Assembly (NCBI GenBank): GCA_963678705.1
Contig: OY783210.1
Coordinates: forward strand, 16,865,331 to 16,929,330
Direction: 5' to 3'
Length of the DNA stretch: 64,000 bases
Source: Panorpa germanica
Taxonomy: Eukaryota; Arthropoda; Insecta; Mecoptera; Panorpidae
Positions 24,935-35,690 of the stretch are shown here, in pieces. Each line of letters opens with the position of its first letter. The stretch's first letter is position 1. Below the pieces are notes generated by a model. It was not told where the DNA came from. It did no database searches and saw only the letters and a list, made by a program, of their open reading frames with translations. The translations under genes and the position numbers were made by a program.

Positions 24935-27374
24935 TAATTTTAACTCATTGATCATATAATTTTTGAATGATATATTTAAAAAATTAATTAACAAATACAT
25001 TATCTCAATACTCTCTCTTCATTTTTCTACCTCCATTTTATTCGTTGGTTTTGGATGTTGATCTGAATGTACATAATATTTATTTTACGCTAATTAATCG
25101 TGTTTAGTAAGGCGTAATTAATATCAAACGTTTTGATTCGATTGAAAATCATCATGCATAATTATTTAACATATGTCGGTACAATTCGAGCATGAATCCA
25201 ATGAACATTTCATGAATCATGAAAGCAGAACAGTTAAATACAAAGGATACGACCACGACCAGAGAGAGAGAGCAACCCGGACCCGTGACGTCATCAGTAT
25301 TCGAATACGTTGATCAAACCATATTGCTCTATTATTGATAGATAAAAGAATCTATAATTAAACAAATGTATAAATCTCATACTAGTCGATGATACATGAC
25401 AAAATAATTACACGATGTAAATGAATTTAACATACGAAACAAATGGATTACATAATTAAAATTATTATATTTTTAAATATTTAATTGTCAAAGTATTTTG
25501 AATATTTAATATTGCGGAAATAGGTTGGAGACCTAGGAAGAAATATATGCATTAAACCATGCATCGAGCTTATCTGTACCGAATAAAAGTCTAAACACGC
25601 TGCACTTTCAGAGCATTGAGGTCCTAACTTTATGTATATGTGTATTTGTATTCCTCATTAAATGCGCAGTTGATTTTGTTACGCACAATTTACGAAACTG
25701 ACTTCGGAAGTGTCTTCTCCGTGCCTCTGGTTTAGTATTTACTCCGACTAAATATATGTACTGAATACAGCCTCAAAAAAATACTCATCCTTATTTAGTA
25801 CTTTTCATTACGGTTTTTATTACATTATAATATAAACCAACTTGCATATAGCTCGGAATTCGGTGTGGTGGTAGTGAATTTAGACCTTAAATGGAACATT
25901 GGCGTATTTCTGATTCAATGAAATGGAATTCGAGATTAAACTTCTAGAAACATTGCTAACATAACTTTACCATGATTTCAATTTTTTATTTTTTTTCACA
26001 TACCTTATATATCTTGAAAATTTACTTTGTTTAAAAGACGTTAAAATACTCGTAATTATCAGTATTATAATTAAATTGAATGTATTATTAATTAGTTTTA
26101 ATCTTTATAAATAAAAAATAAATGCTGCCCATTGGTAGGCGCATCACTTCAGAACGTCTGGACCGATGCGTAATAGTCTGAATTAGGTTTTTAGGGAAAA
26201 AAGTGGATCTAATTGGTCAGCAAATTTGTTGTTAATTTGTGATTCAGCGAATAGTGACGAAAAATTGATTCAAATGTTTATTTTTAGTTGAATTGTGAAA
26301 ATTTATCGAAATGTTGTCGTCAAATGATTAATTAATTTTCATCTTTAATAAAATAAATATTAAACATCTGAATTAATAATGTTATATATACGAGTAAAAT
26401 TATTTCCAGTTAATAAAACACATTTTCAGTTATAAAACAAATTCGGAGAAAAGTGTCTCGCACTAATGATTCGTAAATACACTTTTCCAACAAATTCCTT
26501 TAATTTCTCACTTCCATTTTCCAGTTAATTCGTGATAATTCATAATATATTCATTCACATAGAATTACTGTCAGAACCAGTTAATTCTGAGTAATATTAC
26601 TTGGCAAATAAACAAAAAAAACATGTCTTTTTCATTACTACTAACGTAAAACTGAAAACTAATAAAAACTTCGACATACATATAAAACGTGTTAAAGTTG
26701 CGGTATGTATAGTCTTGCAGGCGTAATATTTCACTGTTTTATGATATATTGAAATTACTCAGGTAATTTACTGCAACATAAGTCAATTAATTGGAGTTTA
26801 TTATTTCGCTGTTTATTGGTGTGACTGTACATCGCAATGCAATTTTTATTTTCATGATACTAATATCTTAGGTTCTTATTATATATTAATAACAATAAAC
26901 AATTGTAACTAACATAAAATAATAATATTTGTTATTACAATAATTAATTTCAACACGAATTGAAAATATTGCACATTTTAGATGTCAAAATGCTTATATA
27001 AAAAAAATTTATTAAATATTATTTTTAGGATTTTTTTGTTTCTACTTTGATTGGATATCTTATCAGACAGTAATAATAATAATTAAGGATTATGTTAAGA
27101 GAGTGTTACCGACACCATACAGACTTTAGTCAGACATCGTTCATAAGAATTAGACGTTATAAAGAATTCTCGTGAAAGAACTGAAACCGTCAGACTGTAT
27201 ATGAACAGAAATTTTTTATTCAGCGCTATTATTGAGATACTCTATTTTAGGTAAAACAAATTACATAAAAAGTAAACTCCTTTTATATTAAATAAACCTT
27301 AAATGCACATATCTGTGTTTAGTGTAGTATGACTATTATTTATGTATAAATAATAAAGTAAAACAGCACTCAGG
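24935..27374. other. AT-rich noncoding stretch upstream of the Toll gene
   Basis: No gene. An AG run lies at about 25260-25271, followed by a perfect palindrome TGACGTCA (CRE/ATF-type site) at 25286-25293. Whether it acts on the gene 3 kb downstream cannot be told from sequence. The rest is AT-rich without recognisable content. Confidence 0.45.
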
Positions 27375-27435
27375 CGAGTTGTTCTGGTCGGGAATCGAAC
27401 CCGAAAGCTTCAACGCTCTCTGACACTGTAACATC
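27375..27435 (-). repeat. tRNA-like SINE head with exact box B
   Basis: On the minus strand: ACAGTGTCAGAGAGCGTTG, then GGTTCGATTCC (27391-27401), an exact consensus RNA polymerase III box B, then CGACCAGAAC. The distance from head to box B is shorter than in a tRNA, and the 5' and 3' ends do not pair into an acceptor stem. It resembles the head of the other SINE copies in the window. A tRNA pseudogene is the alternative. Confidence 0.55.
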
Positions 27436-28035
27436 TGTTAGTTCATCACTTGTTAATTTTAGTAATACGGAAGTAACAATTCTTATTAAAATCTACGAAA
27501 AATAAAGTTTTAATAAAAAACTAATAAGAAAAAAACAATTGCTTTTCACCATATTAAATGTTTTTTGTTTCTCGCTATTAAAATACGTTTAATTTTTTAA
27601 AACCTTTTCTTAAATACAATACATATAATAAAAAAGTGTCTGAACGTGCGCCTAGTAAATAAAACTCAGTTGAAATGCCTCATACCTAAACCCTAATCTC
27701 ATGAAAATTTCAACTTTTAATCAAATGCCCTCGAAAAAAATGTTTAGCTAAACAAAAACATGCAATTCGTACGTACCCCCACTATATCGCAAAAACTTGG
27801 TATAAAGAATATTTTTATCTCTCTTTGTATAATATAATTTGTCATCCCTATGTCTCTTTCTACCCTTAAGCAATTGTGTATATAAATAATACACACGCAT
27901 GCGTTGAACAAGAAAGTATAACTTATAGGACTGCATAGTGGCGCCGAGTGGCCAATTCCGAAACTAAACCAATTGAAGTGAGACGGAACAAGAACGGATT
28001 TCGAGGTATACTTTGCTGGCAGTGCGGTGTATACT
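27436..28035. other. Upstream region of the Toll-7 type gene
   Basis: Noncoding. AT-rich up to about 27930. It then becomes noticeably richer in G and C through 27930-28100, a change that coincides with the presumed promoter and 5' leader of the downstream gene. No TATA box at a convincing distance from the candidate initiator was seen. Confidence 0.45.
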
Positions 28036-28041
28036 TCAGTC
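28036..28041 (+). promoter_or_regulatory. Candidate arthropod initiator (TCAGTC)
   Basis: TCAGTC matches the arthropod initiator TCAKTY, with the A at 28038 as +1. At +28 to +32 (28065-28069) the sequence GGTAC differs from the downstream promoter element RGWYV at one base. A second initiator-like word, TCAGTA, lies at 28058. The position about 500 bp upstream of the start codon fits an unspliced 5' leader. Inference from motif only; transcript data are lacking. Confidence 0.35.
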
Positions 28042-28542
28042 GCACATCGCTGTTCGTTCAGTACGGTACGTTGTACAGAAACAGCAGTTGCTGCCGAGCT
28101 GTTCTACTAATAGTTTAGTTCTGTGATTGAAATTTTATTGTATCAAAGAAAATTTCAAACATTTAAATAAAATAAACAAGTTCATATGAAAATAATTAAA
28201 AACAGTGAACAATTAAAAAGGACTCTCATAAAATAATAAAGTTACTTATAATAAACATTTTGGATACAGTGCAGAAACTAAGGAATACTTTGCGGAATTA
28301 TGAAGTTATAAATATTGTGTTTGTTGTGTTATGTTTTTAAAACTGTTTGTTAGAAATTAGAACAAATTAATAATGAAAGACTTGACGTGACAGTTTCTAA
28401 TAAAATAATTTAAAGAATCAAACGCCGTCGGCTAGTTATCATGAAAACAAAATATTATAATACATGATTTCTTCAAAATTATATTTTTGAGTTTTAAAAA
28501 TTATTTTGTGTTTATGTAAAAGAAAAGTTGCTTTTATTAAAA
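28042..28542 (+). other. Probable 5' leader of the Toll-7 type gene
   Basis: Noncoding sequence between the candidate initiator and the ATG. Stops are present in all frames, with one in frame at 28495-28497. An intron in this leader cannot be excluded. Confidence 0.4.
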
Positions 28543-31500
28543 ATGCCTGTGAGACTAAGAAATATATTGCCAACATTAATTTTGATTATATTTTTTGAAT
28601 TATCATTTGTGTATGGTAACTGTTCATGGAATTCTGACAATGATACAACTGCAAGAACTTCGGTGACCTGCAGGTTGCGTACCTTGGAACGAGGTGGAGT
28701 GGATCTATCACATCTTCAAGCTGAAGGTGCAACAAGATTGCGAGTAGAGTGTAGTGAGGTACTTTTGTTTGAAAGTACTTTACAAGCTGGTGCATTTAAT
28801 CGTTTGCAGGCGTTGGATGAATTAGTCATAGATAGTTGTAAATTGCTGCACTTACCCGCAGAAGCATTTGACGGACTTCGAGAGTTAAAGCGACTTAGTG
28901 TCAACTCTCACAACACAGAATGGGGTCCAGGAAAAAGTCTAGAATTATCATCGACAAGTTTTCAAGGATTACGCGAGTTACAAGGACTTGATTTATCTGA
29001 TAACAACATTCGAGCGTTACCAGAAGGTGCGATATGTCCGTTAAAAAGTTTACAAACTTTAAACTTAACAAGAAATAGAATAAGAGCTGCTGAACAGTTA
29101 GGATTCTACAGTCCTCGTCAAACTCAAGCTTGTCTCGGTGGTGACGAACTTCAAGTTCTAGACGCCAGTTATAATGAGCTAAAAACCATTCCAGAGGGTT
29201 GGGGAGTATCCCGTTTACGACGTCTTCAACAACTTCTGCTACAATACAACAATGTAACGGATTTGTCGGGAGAAGCCTTGGCTGGGTTGTCATCTTTACG
29301 AGTTCTGAACTTGTCATCTAACAGGCTGGAGTCACTGCCAACGGGGTTATTCGCGGGGTCACGGGAACTCAGAGAAGTGCACTTGCAAAATAATGAACTC
29401 TTTGAATTGCCGAGGGGACTCTTCCATCGTTTGGAGCAACTCCTGGTGCTGGATTTATCAGGAAATCAACTTTCAAGTCATCATGTCGATGACGGTACTT
29501 TCGTCGGATTAATTCGCCTGATAGTTCTCAATCTGTCTCACAACGCTTTGACGCGAATCGATTCAAAAACGTTCAAGGATTTATTTTTCCTACAAATCCT
29601 TGATTTACGTAATAACTCTATTGGCTATGTTGATGACAACGCATTCCTGCCTTTGTATAATCTGCACACGCTTAATCTGGCTGAAAACCGATTGCACACG
29701 CTGGATAATCGGCTGTTTAATGGACTTTACGTTTTAAGCAAATTGACGCTAAATAATAATCTAATTGTGACAATTGATCCGCTCGCTTTTCGTAATTGCT
29801 CCGACTTGAAAGAACTCGACCTAAGTTCAAATCAGCTGACAGAAGTACCAAATGCAATTCACGAATTGTCGATGCTGAAATCATTGGATTTGGGTGAAAA
29901 TCAAATTACCGACTTTAAAAATGGTTCGTTTAAAAATCTCGCGCAGTTAACTGGCTTACGTTTAATAGATAATCAAATTGGAAATTTAACTCGCGGAATG
30001 CTGTGGGACTTACCAAGTTTACAAGTGCTAAATCTCGCTAAAAACAAAGTGCAAAGTATTGAGCGTGGTACATTCGACCGTAATTCGCAGTTAGAAGCTA
30101 TTAGACTCGACAGAAACTTTTTATCTGATGTGAATGGTGTGTTTTCAACTCTCGCTAGTTTATTGTGGTTGAACTTATCGGAAAATCATTTAGTTTGGTT
30201 TGATTACGCGTTTATCCCGGCTAATTTAAAGTGGTTAGACATTCACGGCAATTATGTGGAAACTCTTGGAAATTATTATAAAATTCAGGAACAAATAAAG
30301 TTAAAAACACTCGATGCCAGTCACAATCGATTGACTGATATATCGCCGATGTCGGTTCCGAACAGTGTCGAACTTTTATTTATAAATAACAATTTCATAA
30401 AAAATGTGCAAGTGAATACTTTCGTGGACAAGCCGTCATTAGCGCGCGTAGATATGTATGCTAATGATTTATCGCATTTGCAACTACACAGTCTGCGTCT
30501 TGCTCCAGTTCCGGCAGGAAAACCGTTGCCAGAATTCTATTTGGGCGGAAATCCATTCCAATGCGATTGCTCCATGGAATGGCTCCAACGGATCAACAAC
30601 ATGACAGCTTCTCGACAACATCCGCGGGTAATGGATCTAGCTAACATCGAATGCCGTATGCCCCATGCCCGCGGCGTGCCAATTGTACCGTTATCGCAAG
30701 TCAAACCAGCTGATTTCTTATGTAAGTACGAAACGCATTGTTTCGCATTATGCCATTGTTGTGACTTTGATGCCTGTGATTGTGAAATGACATGTCCGCA
30801 AAACTGTACGTGCTATCATGATCAAACATGGGGCACAAATGTCGTTGATTGTAGTGCTCAAAGGGCCGCAGAATTACCAGCCCGTCTACCTATGGACGCT
30901 ACAGAAGTATTCTTAGACGGAAACGACTTCCAGGAACTTCAAAATCACGCCTTTATCGGTAGAAAGAATATGAGAACACTTTACGTAAATAACAGTAACA
31001 TTGAATCGATTCAGAATCGAACCTTCAATGGGTTAAACGCATTGCAAGTGTTACATCTTGAAGACAACAAACTGCGCGAGTTGAAGGGTTATGAGTTTGA
31101 ACATTTGGCTCATCTCCGAGAATTGTATTTGCAGAGTAATCTACTGCAATACATCGGTAACATGACTTTATTACCACTGCGATCTCTGAGGGTTTTACGA
31201 CTGGATGGCAACCGTCTTATTTCACTTCCAGTGTGGCAGCTATCATTGAACACGCAATTGCAGTCTCTCAGCTTAGGCAACAATCAATGGAGTTGCCGGT
31301 GTAAGTTCCTGCAGGACTTGACAACCTTTATAGCCGACAACGCGCAGAAAGTAATCGATGCAGCTGACGTTTATTGTTTGGACGACTCCAGACCGCCAAC
31401 TAAGCGTGAACTGGATCTGAACGGGACAGTGTGCAGTGATTTCTACGCGGGGGGATCCGTTTTACAAGGTGTGCTAGTGTCGGACTATTTGCCATACATG

Positions 31501-32511
31501 GCTGCATCTCTAGCAGCCTTCTTACTGCTGCTGTTGCTCTTGGTGCTGGCCTTCATTTTCCGTGACCCAGTGCGTGTGTGGCTCTTCGCCCATTATGGTG
31601 TACGTGTGTTCGGGTCGCAACGGTGCGCTGGAAGCGAGGACCGCGAAAAACTTTATGACGCGTATGTGTTGTACAGCCCCAAAGACGCAGACTTTGTGAC
31701 TCGGTGTGTGGCAGCCGAACTAGAGAACGGGCGCCCATCTTTGAGGCTCTGTCTTCATCACCGGGACCTAATGGCCGACCCTGCATACGTGCAGGTCCTG
31801 GAAGCAGCCAGTGCAAGTCGCCGAGTCGTCATCGTCCTAACTCGTAACTTCCTGCAAACAGAGTGGGCCCGATTTGAGGTAAGAAGAGCAGTACACGAAG
31901 CTTTGCAGGGCCGTGTCTTTAAACTAGTGTTTGTCGAAGAAGGGGAGGTCGTACCAGAAGCAGAAATGGATATGGAATTGCTACCATATATGAAAACAGG
32001 GGCGCGTGTTAGATGGGGCGAAAAACGATTCTGGGAACGATTACGTTATGCAATGCCTACCGGAAGTAATTCTGGGCCCTATCGGCGAAATGTTAACACT
32101 TATACGTTAGATTCATCAGTGGCTCATGGACATAATGGGGCGCACTACCCCGAGAAACCTGCGGGGATGGTATTTAGACAAGCGCCCCCTGCATATTGTC
32201 CTGGTGGTGTTGTGGAGGGTGAAAATGATGATGCAAACTATTCATCGGCGACCACAGCAACTCCAAGTCCACGACCTTCCAGACGTCAAGCTGAAGGTCA
32301 TGGGGTCCATCCTAGGCCTCCATCAGAACATATTTATTCATCAATTGATTCTGATTACTCGACATTAGAACGGGGCGGTTCTGGAGTTATTAGACATCAG
32401 AATGGGGATGTTGCTGTACACAGGCCTCAGTGGCGGCCCGGGCACAACCCCCATGGGGTCCATGTCGCCCATGGAGCGCATCAGCCCCATGTGCAGGCTT
32501 ACCTTGTGTGA
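28543..32511 (+). CDS. Toll-7: Toll-7 type receptor (Toll-2/18-wheeler/Toll-7 group)
   Basis: Single-pass cell-surface receptor of 1322 residues in one uninterrupted frame. In order: signal peptide 1-25 (hydrophobic core LILIIFF); a long leucine-rich-repeat array, about residues 65-665; a cysteine cap starting near CDCSMEWLQ (about 671-727); a cysteine-rich N-cap (727-767, with CHCCDFDACDCEMTC); a second short repeat array (about 780-905); a second cap (WSCRCKF, about 914 on); one membrane helix, about 983-1006; a TIR domain, about 1035-1172, from EKLYDAYVLYS to FWERLRYAMP; and a 150-residue tail. The double array with an internal cysteine cluster is the long-Toll layout. The tail motifs RQAPPAYC, TATPSPRP, EHIYSSIDSDYSTLE and terminal HVQAYLV match my recollection of insect Toll-7, which also lacks coding introns in flies. 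18-wheeler is the alternative name if the insect has one ancestral gene. Family roles, from flies: epithelial patterning, neuronal receptor function and debated immune signalling. The TIR loop that usually carries RDxxPG reads RDLMADPAY. The start is ATG at 28543 (AAAATGCC context). The frame stays open upstream to a TTG at 28528, but the signal peptide begins properly at the ATG. Confidence 0.95.
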   Translation: MPVRLRNILPTLILIIFFELSFVYGNCSWNSDNDTTARTSVTCRLRTLERGGVDLSHLQAEGATRLRVECSEVLLFESTLQAGAFNRLQALDELVIDSCKLLHLPAEAFDGLRELKRLSVNSHNTEWGPGKSLELSSTSFQGLRELQGLDLSDNNIRALPEGAICPLKSLQTLNLTRNRIRAAEQLGFYSPRQTQACLGGDELQVLDASYNELKTIPEGWGVSRLRRLQQLLLQYNNVTDLSGEALAGLSSLRVLNLSSNRLESLPTGLFAGSRELREVHLQNNELFELPRGLFHRLEQLLVLDLSGNQLSSHHVDDGTFVGLIRLIVLNLSHNALTRIDSKTFKDLFFLQILDLRNNSIGYVDDNAFLPLYNLHTLNLAENRLHTLDNRLFNGLYVLSKLTLNNNLIVTIDPLAFRNCSDLKELDLSSNQLTEVPNAIHELSMLKSLDLGENQITDFKNGSFKNLAQLTGLRLIDNQIGNLTRGMLWDLPSLQVLNLAKNKVQSIERGTFDRNSQLEAIRLDRNFLSDVNGVFSTLASLLWLNLSENHLVWFDYAFIPANLKWLDIHGNYVETLGNYYKIQEQIKLKTLDASHNRLTDISPMSVPNSVELLFINNNFIKNVQVNTFVDKPSLARVDMYANDLSHLQLHSLRLAPVPAGKPLPEFYLGGNPFQCDCSMEWLQRINNMTASRQHPRVMDLANIECRMPHARGVPIVPLSQVKPADFLCKYETHCFALCHCCDFDACDCEMTCPQNCTCYHDQTWGTNVVDCSAQRAAELPARLPMDATEVFLDGNDFQELQNHAFIGRKNMRTLYVNNSNIESIQNRTFNGLNALQVLHLEDNKLRELKGYEFEHLAHLRELYLQSNLLQYIGNMTLLPLRSLRVLRLDGNRLISLPVWQLSLNTQLQSLSLGNNQWSCRCKFLQDLTTFIADNAQKVIDAADVYCLDDSRPPTKRELDLNGTVCSDFYAGGSVLQGVLVSDYLPYMAASLAAFLLLLLLLVLAFIFRDPVRVWLFAHYGVRVFGSQRCAGSEDREKLYDAYVLYSPKDADFVTRCVAAELENGRPSLRLCLHHRDLMADPAYVQVLEAASASRRVVIVLTRNFLQTEWARFEVRRAVHEALQGRVFKLVFVEEGEVVPEAEMDMELLPYMKTGARVRWGEKRFWERLRYAMPTGSNSGPYRRNVNTYTLDSSVAHGHNGAHYPEKPAGMVFRQAPPAYCPGGVVEGENDDANYSSATTATPSPRPSRRQAEGHGVHPRPPSEHIYSSIDSDYSTLERGGSGVIRHQNGDVAVHRPQWRPGHNPHGVHVAHGAHQPHVQAYLV

Positions 32512-32910
32512 TTACAAAGACTTGATAAACAATTTACCTCCTACGATAACTTATTTTCCTAAAATATAACATAACGTGTAATATATTCATAAAATTAATT
32601 ACAAACTGCGATTCAAATGTAAAACGTTTTATAAAGAAATGCAGTGTTTTCATTTGCTTATAGTGCTGTGCTAAATTCGAAATAATATATTTTCGAATAT
32701 TTTTTAAATATAGTGTATTATATGATTTGGACAGATATTTAAATTATGTATTTTTTAAATGCAGGTAAATAAAATCGAGTATTATATTAGACTATATATT
32801 TCAGAATACTATATAATATATATATATATTTAAAAAAAAAACATAAAAATAAAATAATCGATTACTGATTTCATTTTTTGAGTAATAAAGGTGTATTCAA
32901 AATAATATAA
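32512..32910 (+). other. Probable 3' untranslated region with poly(A) signals
   Basis: AT-rich sequence after the TGA stop. AATAAA hexamers lie at 32768-32773 and 32884-32889, either of which could end the transcript. More hexamers occur further downstream, so a longer form is possible. Confidence 0.45.
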
Positions 32911-34631
32911 ATGTTGACTAAACCATACTGACTTAATTTATTTTTAAAAACTATATTCGACTATTAAAATGCAATTATTCCTATTCTCAGTATCGATGTA
33001 ATTCTGTAAATTGTATTTATATATATATAATTAAATGAACGTTTATTTAAAATTATTCAAATAAAAACTACCCATTGAAAGTTACGTACACGTTATTTGG
33101 AACACCTATTATGTTTTCTTTACTGACTAGTTCTAAACATACTAATGTACATATTTTTACGTTAACTACGTAAACTTTAACGTTTCATTGTAAATAATAT
33201 ATTTTATAGTTCATTAATTTATGTAAATTTTATTTAGCGCTAATTTGGGAGTTTTTATTTGCGTATTTTTAAATATTACATTGCGATAGTTTTCGTGATC
33301 CATATGTACTCATATAAAGAAGGCAGAACCTGTGCTCGAATTGTCTAAAATTAATTTATGATATTAAGAAATTTAAATAACATTAAATTATTATCTATTA
33401 TTCAGTTAAAATAGTTAAAAACGCGATATTTTTATAATTTCTGAATTATATTATCGAGTGAAATGATATCATTTTCAATTCGAACGCTTTTTTTGAATAA
33501 AAGTACCATGACATGCCGTTTATATGCTTTGCGTGTGGATTTTCCATAAATTACTAAAACGAAACGAAACTATAATATCGTTTTTTATTTTGTTTGTTTT
33601 TTGGACTGAAAAAAAAAATGTATTTTAGAATTATTATAAATATTAATGTGTAATATATTTCGCCGCTGATTTTTTATACCATTGAAAAAAGTAAATGTAA
33701 ATATTGTATATATTATTAATATTATATTATTATATTATAACTAAATATTATTGCTATTATATTAAAATAAAACAAATACATACTATTTATACGAAATCGA
33801 TAAATAAATAAATTTATTGTGCGAATTTATAAATTAAACAAAATCTTTTCTTTTTTACTAACAAAATTGTATATAACAAGTTACTATATAGAACAACTTC
33901 GACACTAGCATAACTATTACATTATTATTTCAGTTTTCTATACTCGAAACAAGCAAAAAACTTCTATAAGGATAAAATATGTTTTTAAACAATTTTCTAG
34001 CGTAGGTTCCAATGAAATAGTTCTTTCAAAACTTTGAAATGGGTCGAGTAAAGTGGTAAGTTGGACAATACTTCTGTTAAATGAATTATTGATTTAAGGT
34101 ACTAACTTTGTTCAGCATTAACAATAATATTGCATCATGTGTCATCAAATATTTAGGGCAATACTTCACATAGCAAAAAATTAGACAAAGGTTATCACAA
34201 GGACAAACATAGCTCTGCAATTCACTTCTAATACTCGTATATTAGGAGTTGCTTATACTCATAGCTAATCCAAACACCAAATTGTTTGTAAGGCAGTGGC
34301 ATTAGAAATTATTAGGGCCTCTTATTCTAATTTTAATATTTTTACTACAGTAAAGAATTTAAAAACATTATAAACAAAAATAAATTGAATGAGAGCTATG
34401 AAAAAGCGAATAATTTTCATTTGTAGGCTACTAATGTGATTGATAATATTTCTCAATTATAAAAAAATCTTTTATGTTAAATATCTAATTCAGTCGTAGT
34501 ACATTAACATTATTCACTTTCACTAATTAACTTGATACTATTAATACCAACGAGTTGCATCTTTCGTGGTTTTTCGTTCTACACAAAATGTATTTATTGT
34601 TGTGATATTTATTTCCGATGCTAAGACTATA
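32911..34631. other. AT-rich noncoding stretch
   Basis: No gene. Extremely AT-rich around 33600-33800. Near 34420-34465 lies the diverged second copy of the interspersed segment also found at 8491-8540 (CATTTGTAGGCTACT and following bases). Confidence 0.5.
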
Positions 34632-34738
34632 TGTAACAACCAAACCCAGAAAATATAACTCTGGTCCAGATATCGAACCCGAAAACACGGCAATCATCGC
34701 CAAGTATCAATACTCTTGCCCTCTGTGTCGTCTGCCTA
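34632..34738 (-). repeat. tRNA-derived SINE copy, family A
   Basis: On the minus strand: a head with ACACAGAGGGCAAGAGTATTG, then CGGGTTCGATATC (box B), then CTGGACCAGAGTTATATTTTC and CTGGGTTTGGTTGTTAC. It is collinear with the copy at 19831-19932, differing by scattered substitutions. No target duplication could be fixed by eye. Confidence 0.75.
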
Positions 34739-35465
34739 TTGTAATAAAAATAAATGTAAATACAAAAATGAATTTAAACTGCATATCTACAACTGGAACA
34801 AATTTCTTCTACAAAAACTTTACCAGAACAAGTTTTTTTGTAGAGTTCAATTTCGTTCAGTAGTTGTTTCCATGTATTTTAATTAAAAACGCACTTTTGA
34901 AACTGACTGTATTTCTACCGTGTAATCTTCATAAATTATAAAGTTTTTTTTATTAATATTGAAAAAAATCTGTAATTTATTACATACTTTAATATTAGTT
35001 ATACATATGTAATGTATTTTACAAATCTCGAAGCAATTTATTTGTCACTTTGAATTTTTACAGCAAAATTCATAACGGTTAATTTTTTAAAAATATTTAT
35101 AGACACGATGAGGCGAGATACACTTTTACAATACTCCTTACTATCTGTCAAATTGTTTAGAGTTTTTTGTAGAATGTTGTCCTAAATTAAATTTGGTGTT
35201 TTTATAAGATATTTTTAACCAAAAAAATAAGAAATGTAATAATTGTAATGGTTACGTTTTTTATTAAAAAATTATTTAAAAATTACAAAAATGCGGGCTC
35301 TGACAATAGACGACGATAATAAGTCAATGGAAAAACAACGTTATGATATTTTATTCTTGTTTGTAATGTAATAATGAAATAACAGTAAAAGTATTTATAA
35401 ACTAAAATTAAATATCAGCTAACAAAATTACAATAAATTATCAAATCAAAATTAATTATTTTTAA
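34739..35465. other. AT-rich noncoding stretch
   Basis: No gene and no recognised element. The frame overlapping the SINE (34618-34863) is a by-product of that repeat. Confidence 0.5.
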
Positions 35466-35690
35466 TAGCAACACAGTAGTCGAGAGTGTTTATGTTTGAT
35501 ACCAGACGTTGTGTCTTTGAGTTCGATCCCCGGACTAGCGCAATATTTTCTGTTTGATTATTATCAACTATTAATTTGATTATGTGCTCTCATAATCATA
35601 AATAATATTAGACAGTTGTGTAAGTCCACGACACATTCAATCAAGTCATAAAGAGTTGAAGGTCTCTTGTGATTGGTTGTAAATAAATAA
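35466..35690 (+). repeat. tRNA-derived SINE copy, family B
   Basis: Plus strand: ACACAGTAGTCGAGAGTGTT (box A-like), a variable loop, GAGTTCGATCCCCGGAC (box B), then ATATTTTCTGTTTGATTATT and a body containing CTCATAATCATAAATAATA. The body is shared with the copy at 43891-44035. The stretch ends near AAATAAATAAACAATAAA, an A-rich tail. The head resembles family A, but the body after the first 20 bases differs, so the two are related subfamilies. Confidence 0.7.

Noticed and set aside
27375..27435. Functional tRNA gene
   Set aside because: Box B is perfect, but the spacing to the head is short and no acceptor stem pairs; similar heads recur as SINEs.
28528..28542. TTG start giving five extra residues for the Toll protein
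   Set aside because: Animals rarely start at TTG; the ATG at 28543 has good context and begins a proper signal peptide.
28901..29317. Open frame of 138 codons on the minus strand inside the Toll gene
   Set aside because: It is antisense to the leucine-rich-repeat coding sequence, whose codon pattern keeps the opposite strand open; its translation resembles no known family.
31553..31816. Open frame of 87 codons on the minus strand opposite the TIR domain
   Set aside because: Shadow of the GC-rich TIR coding region.
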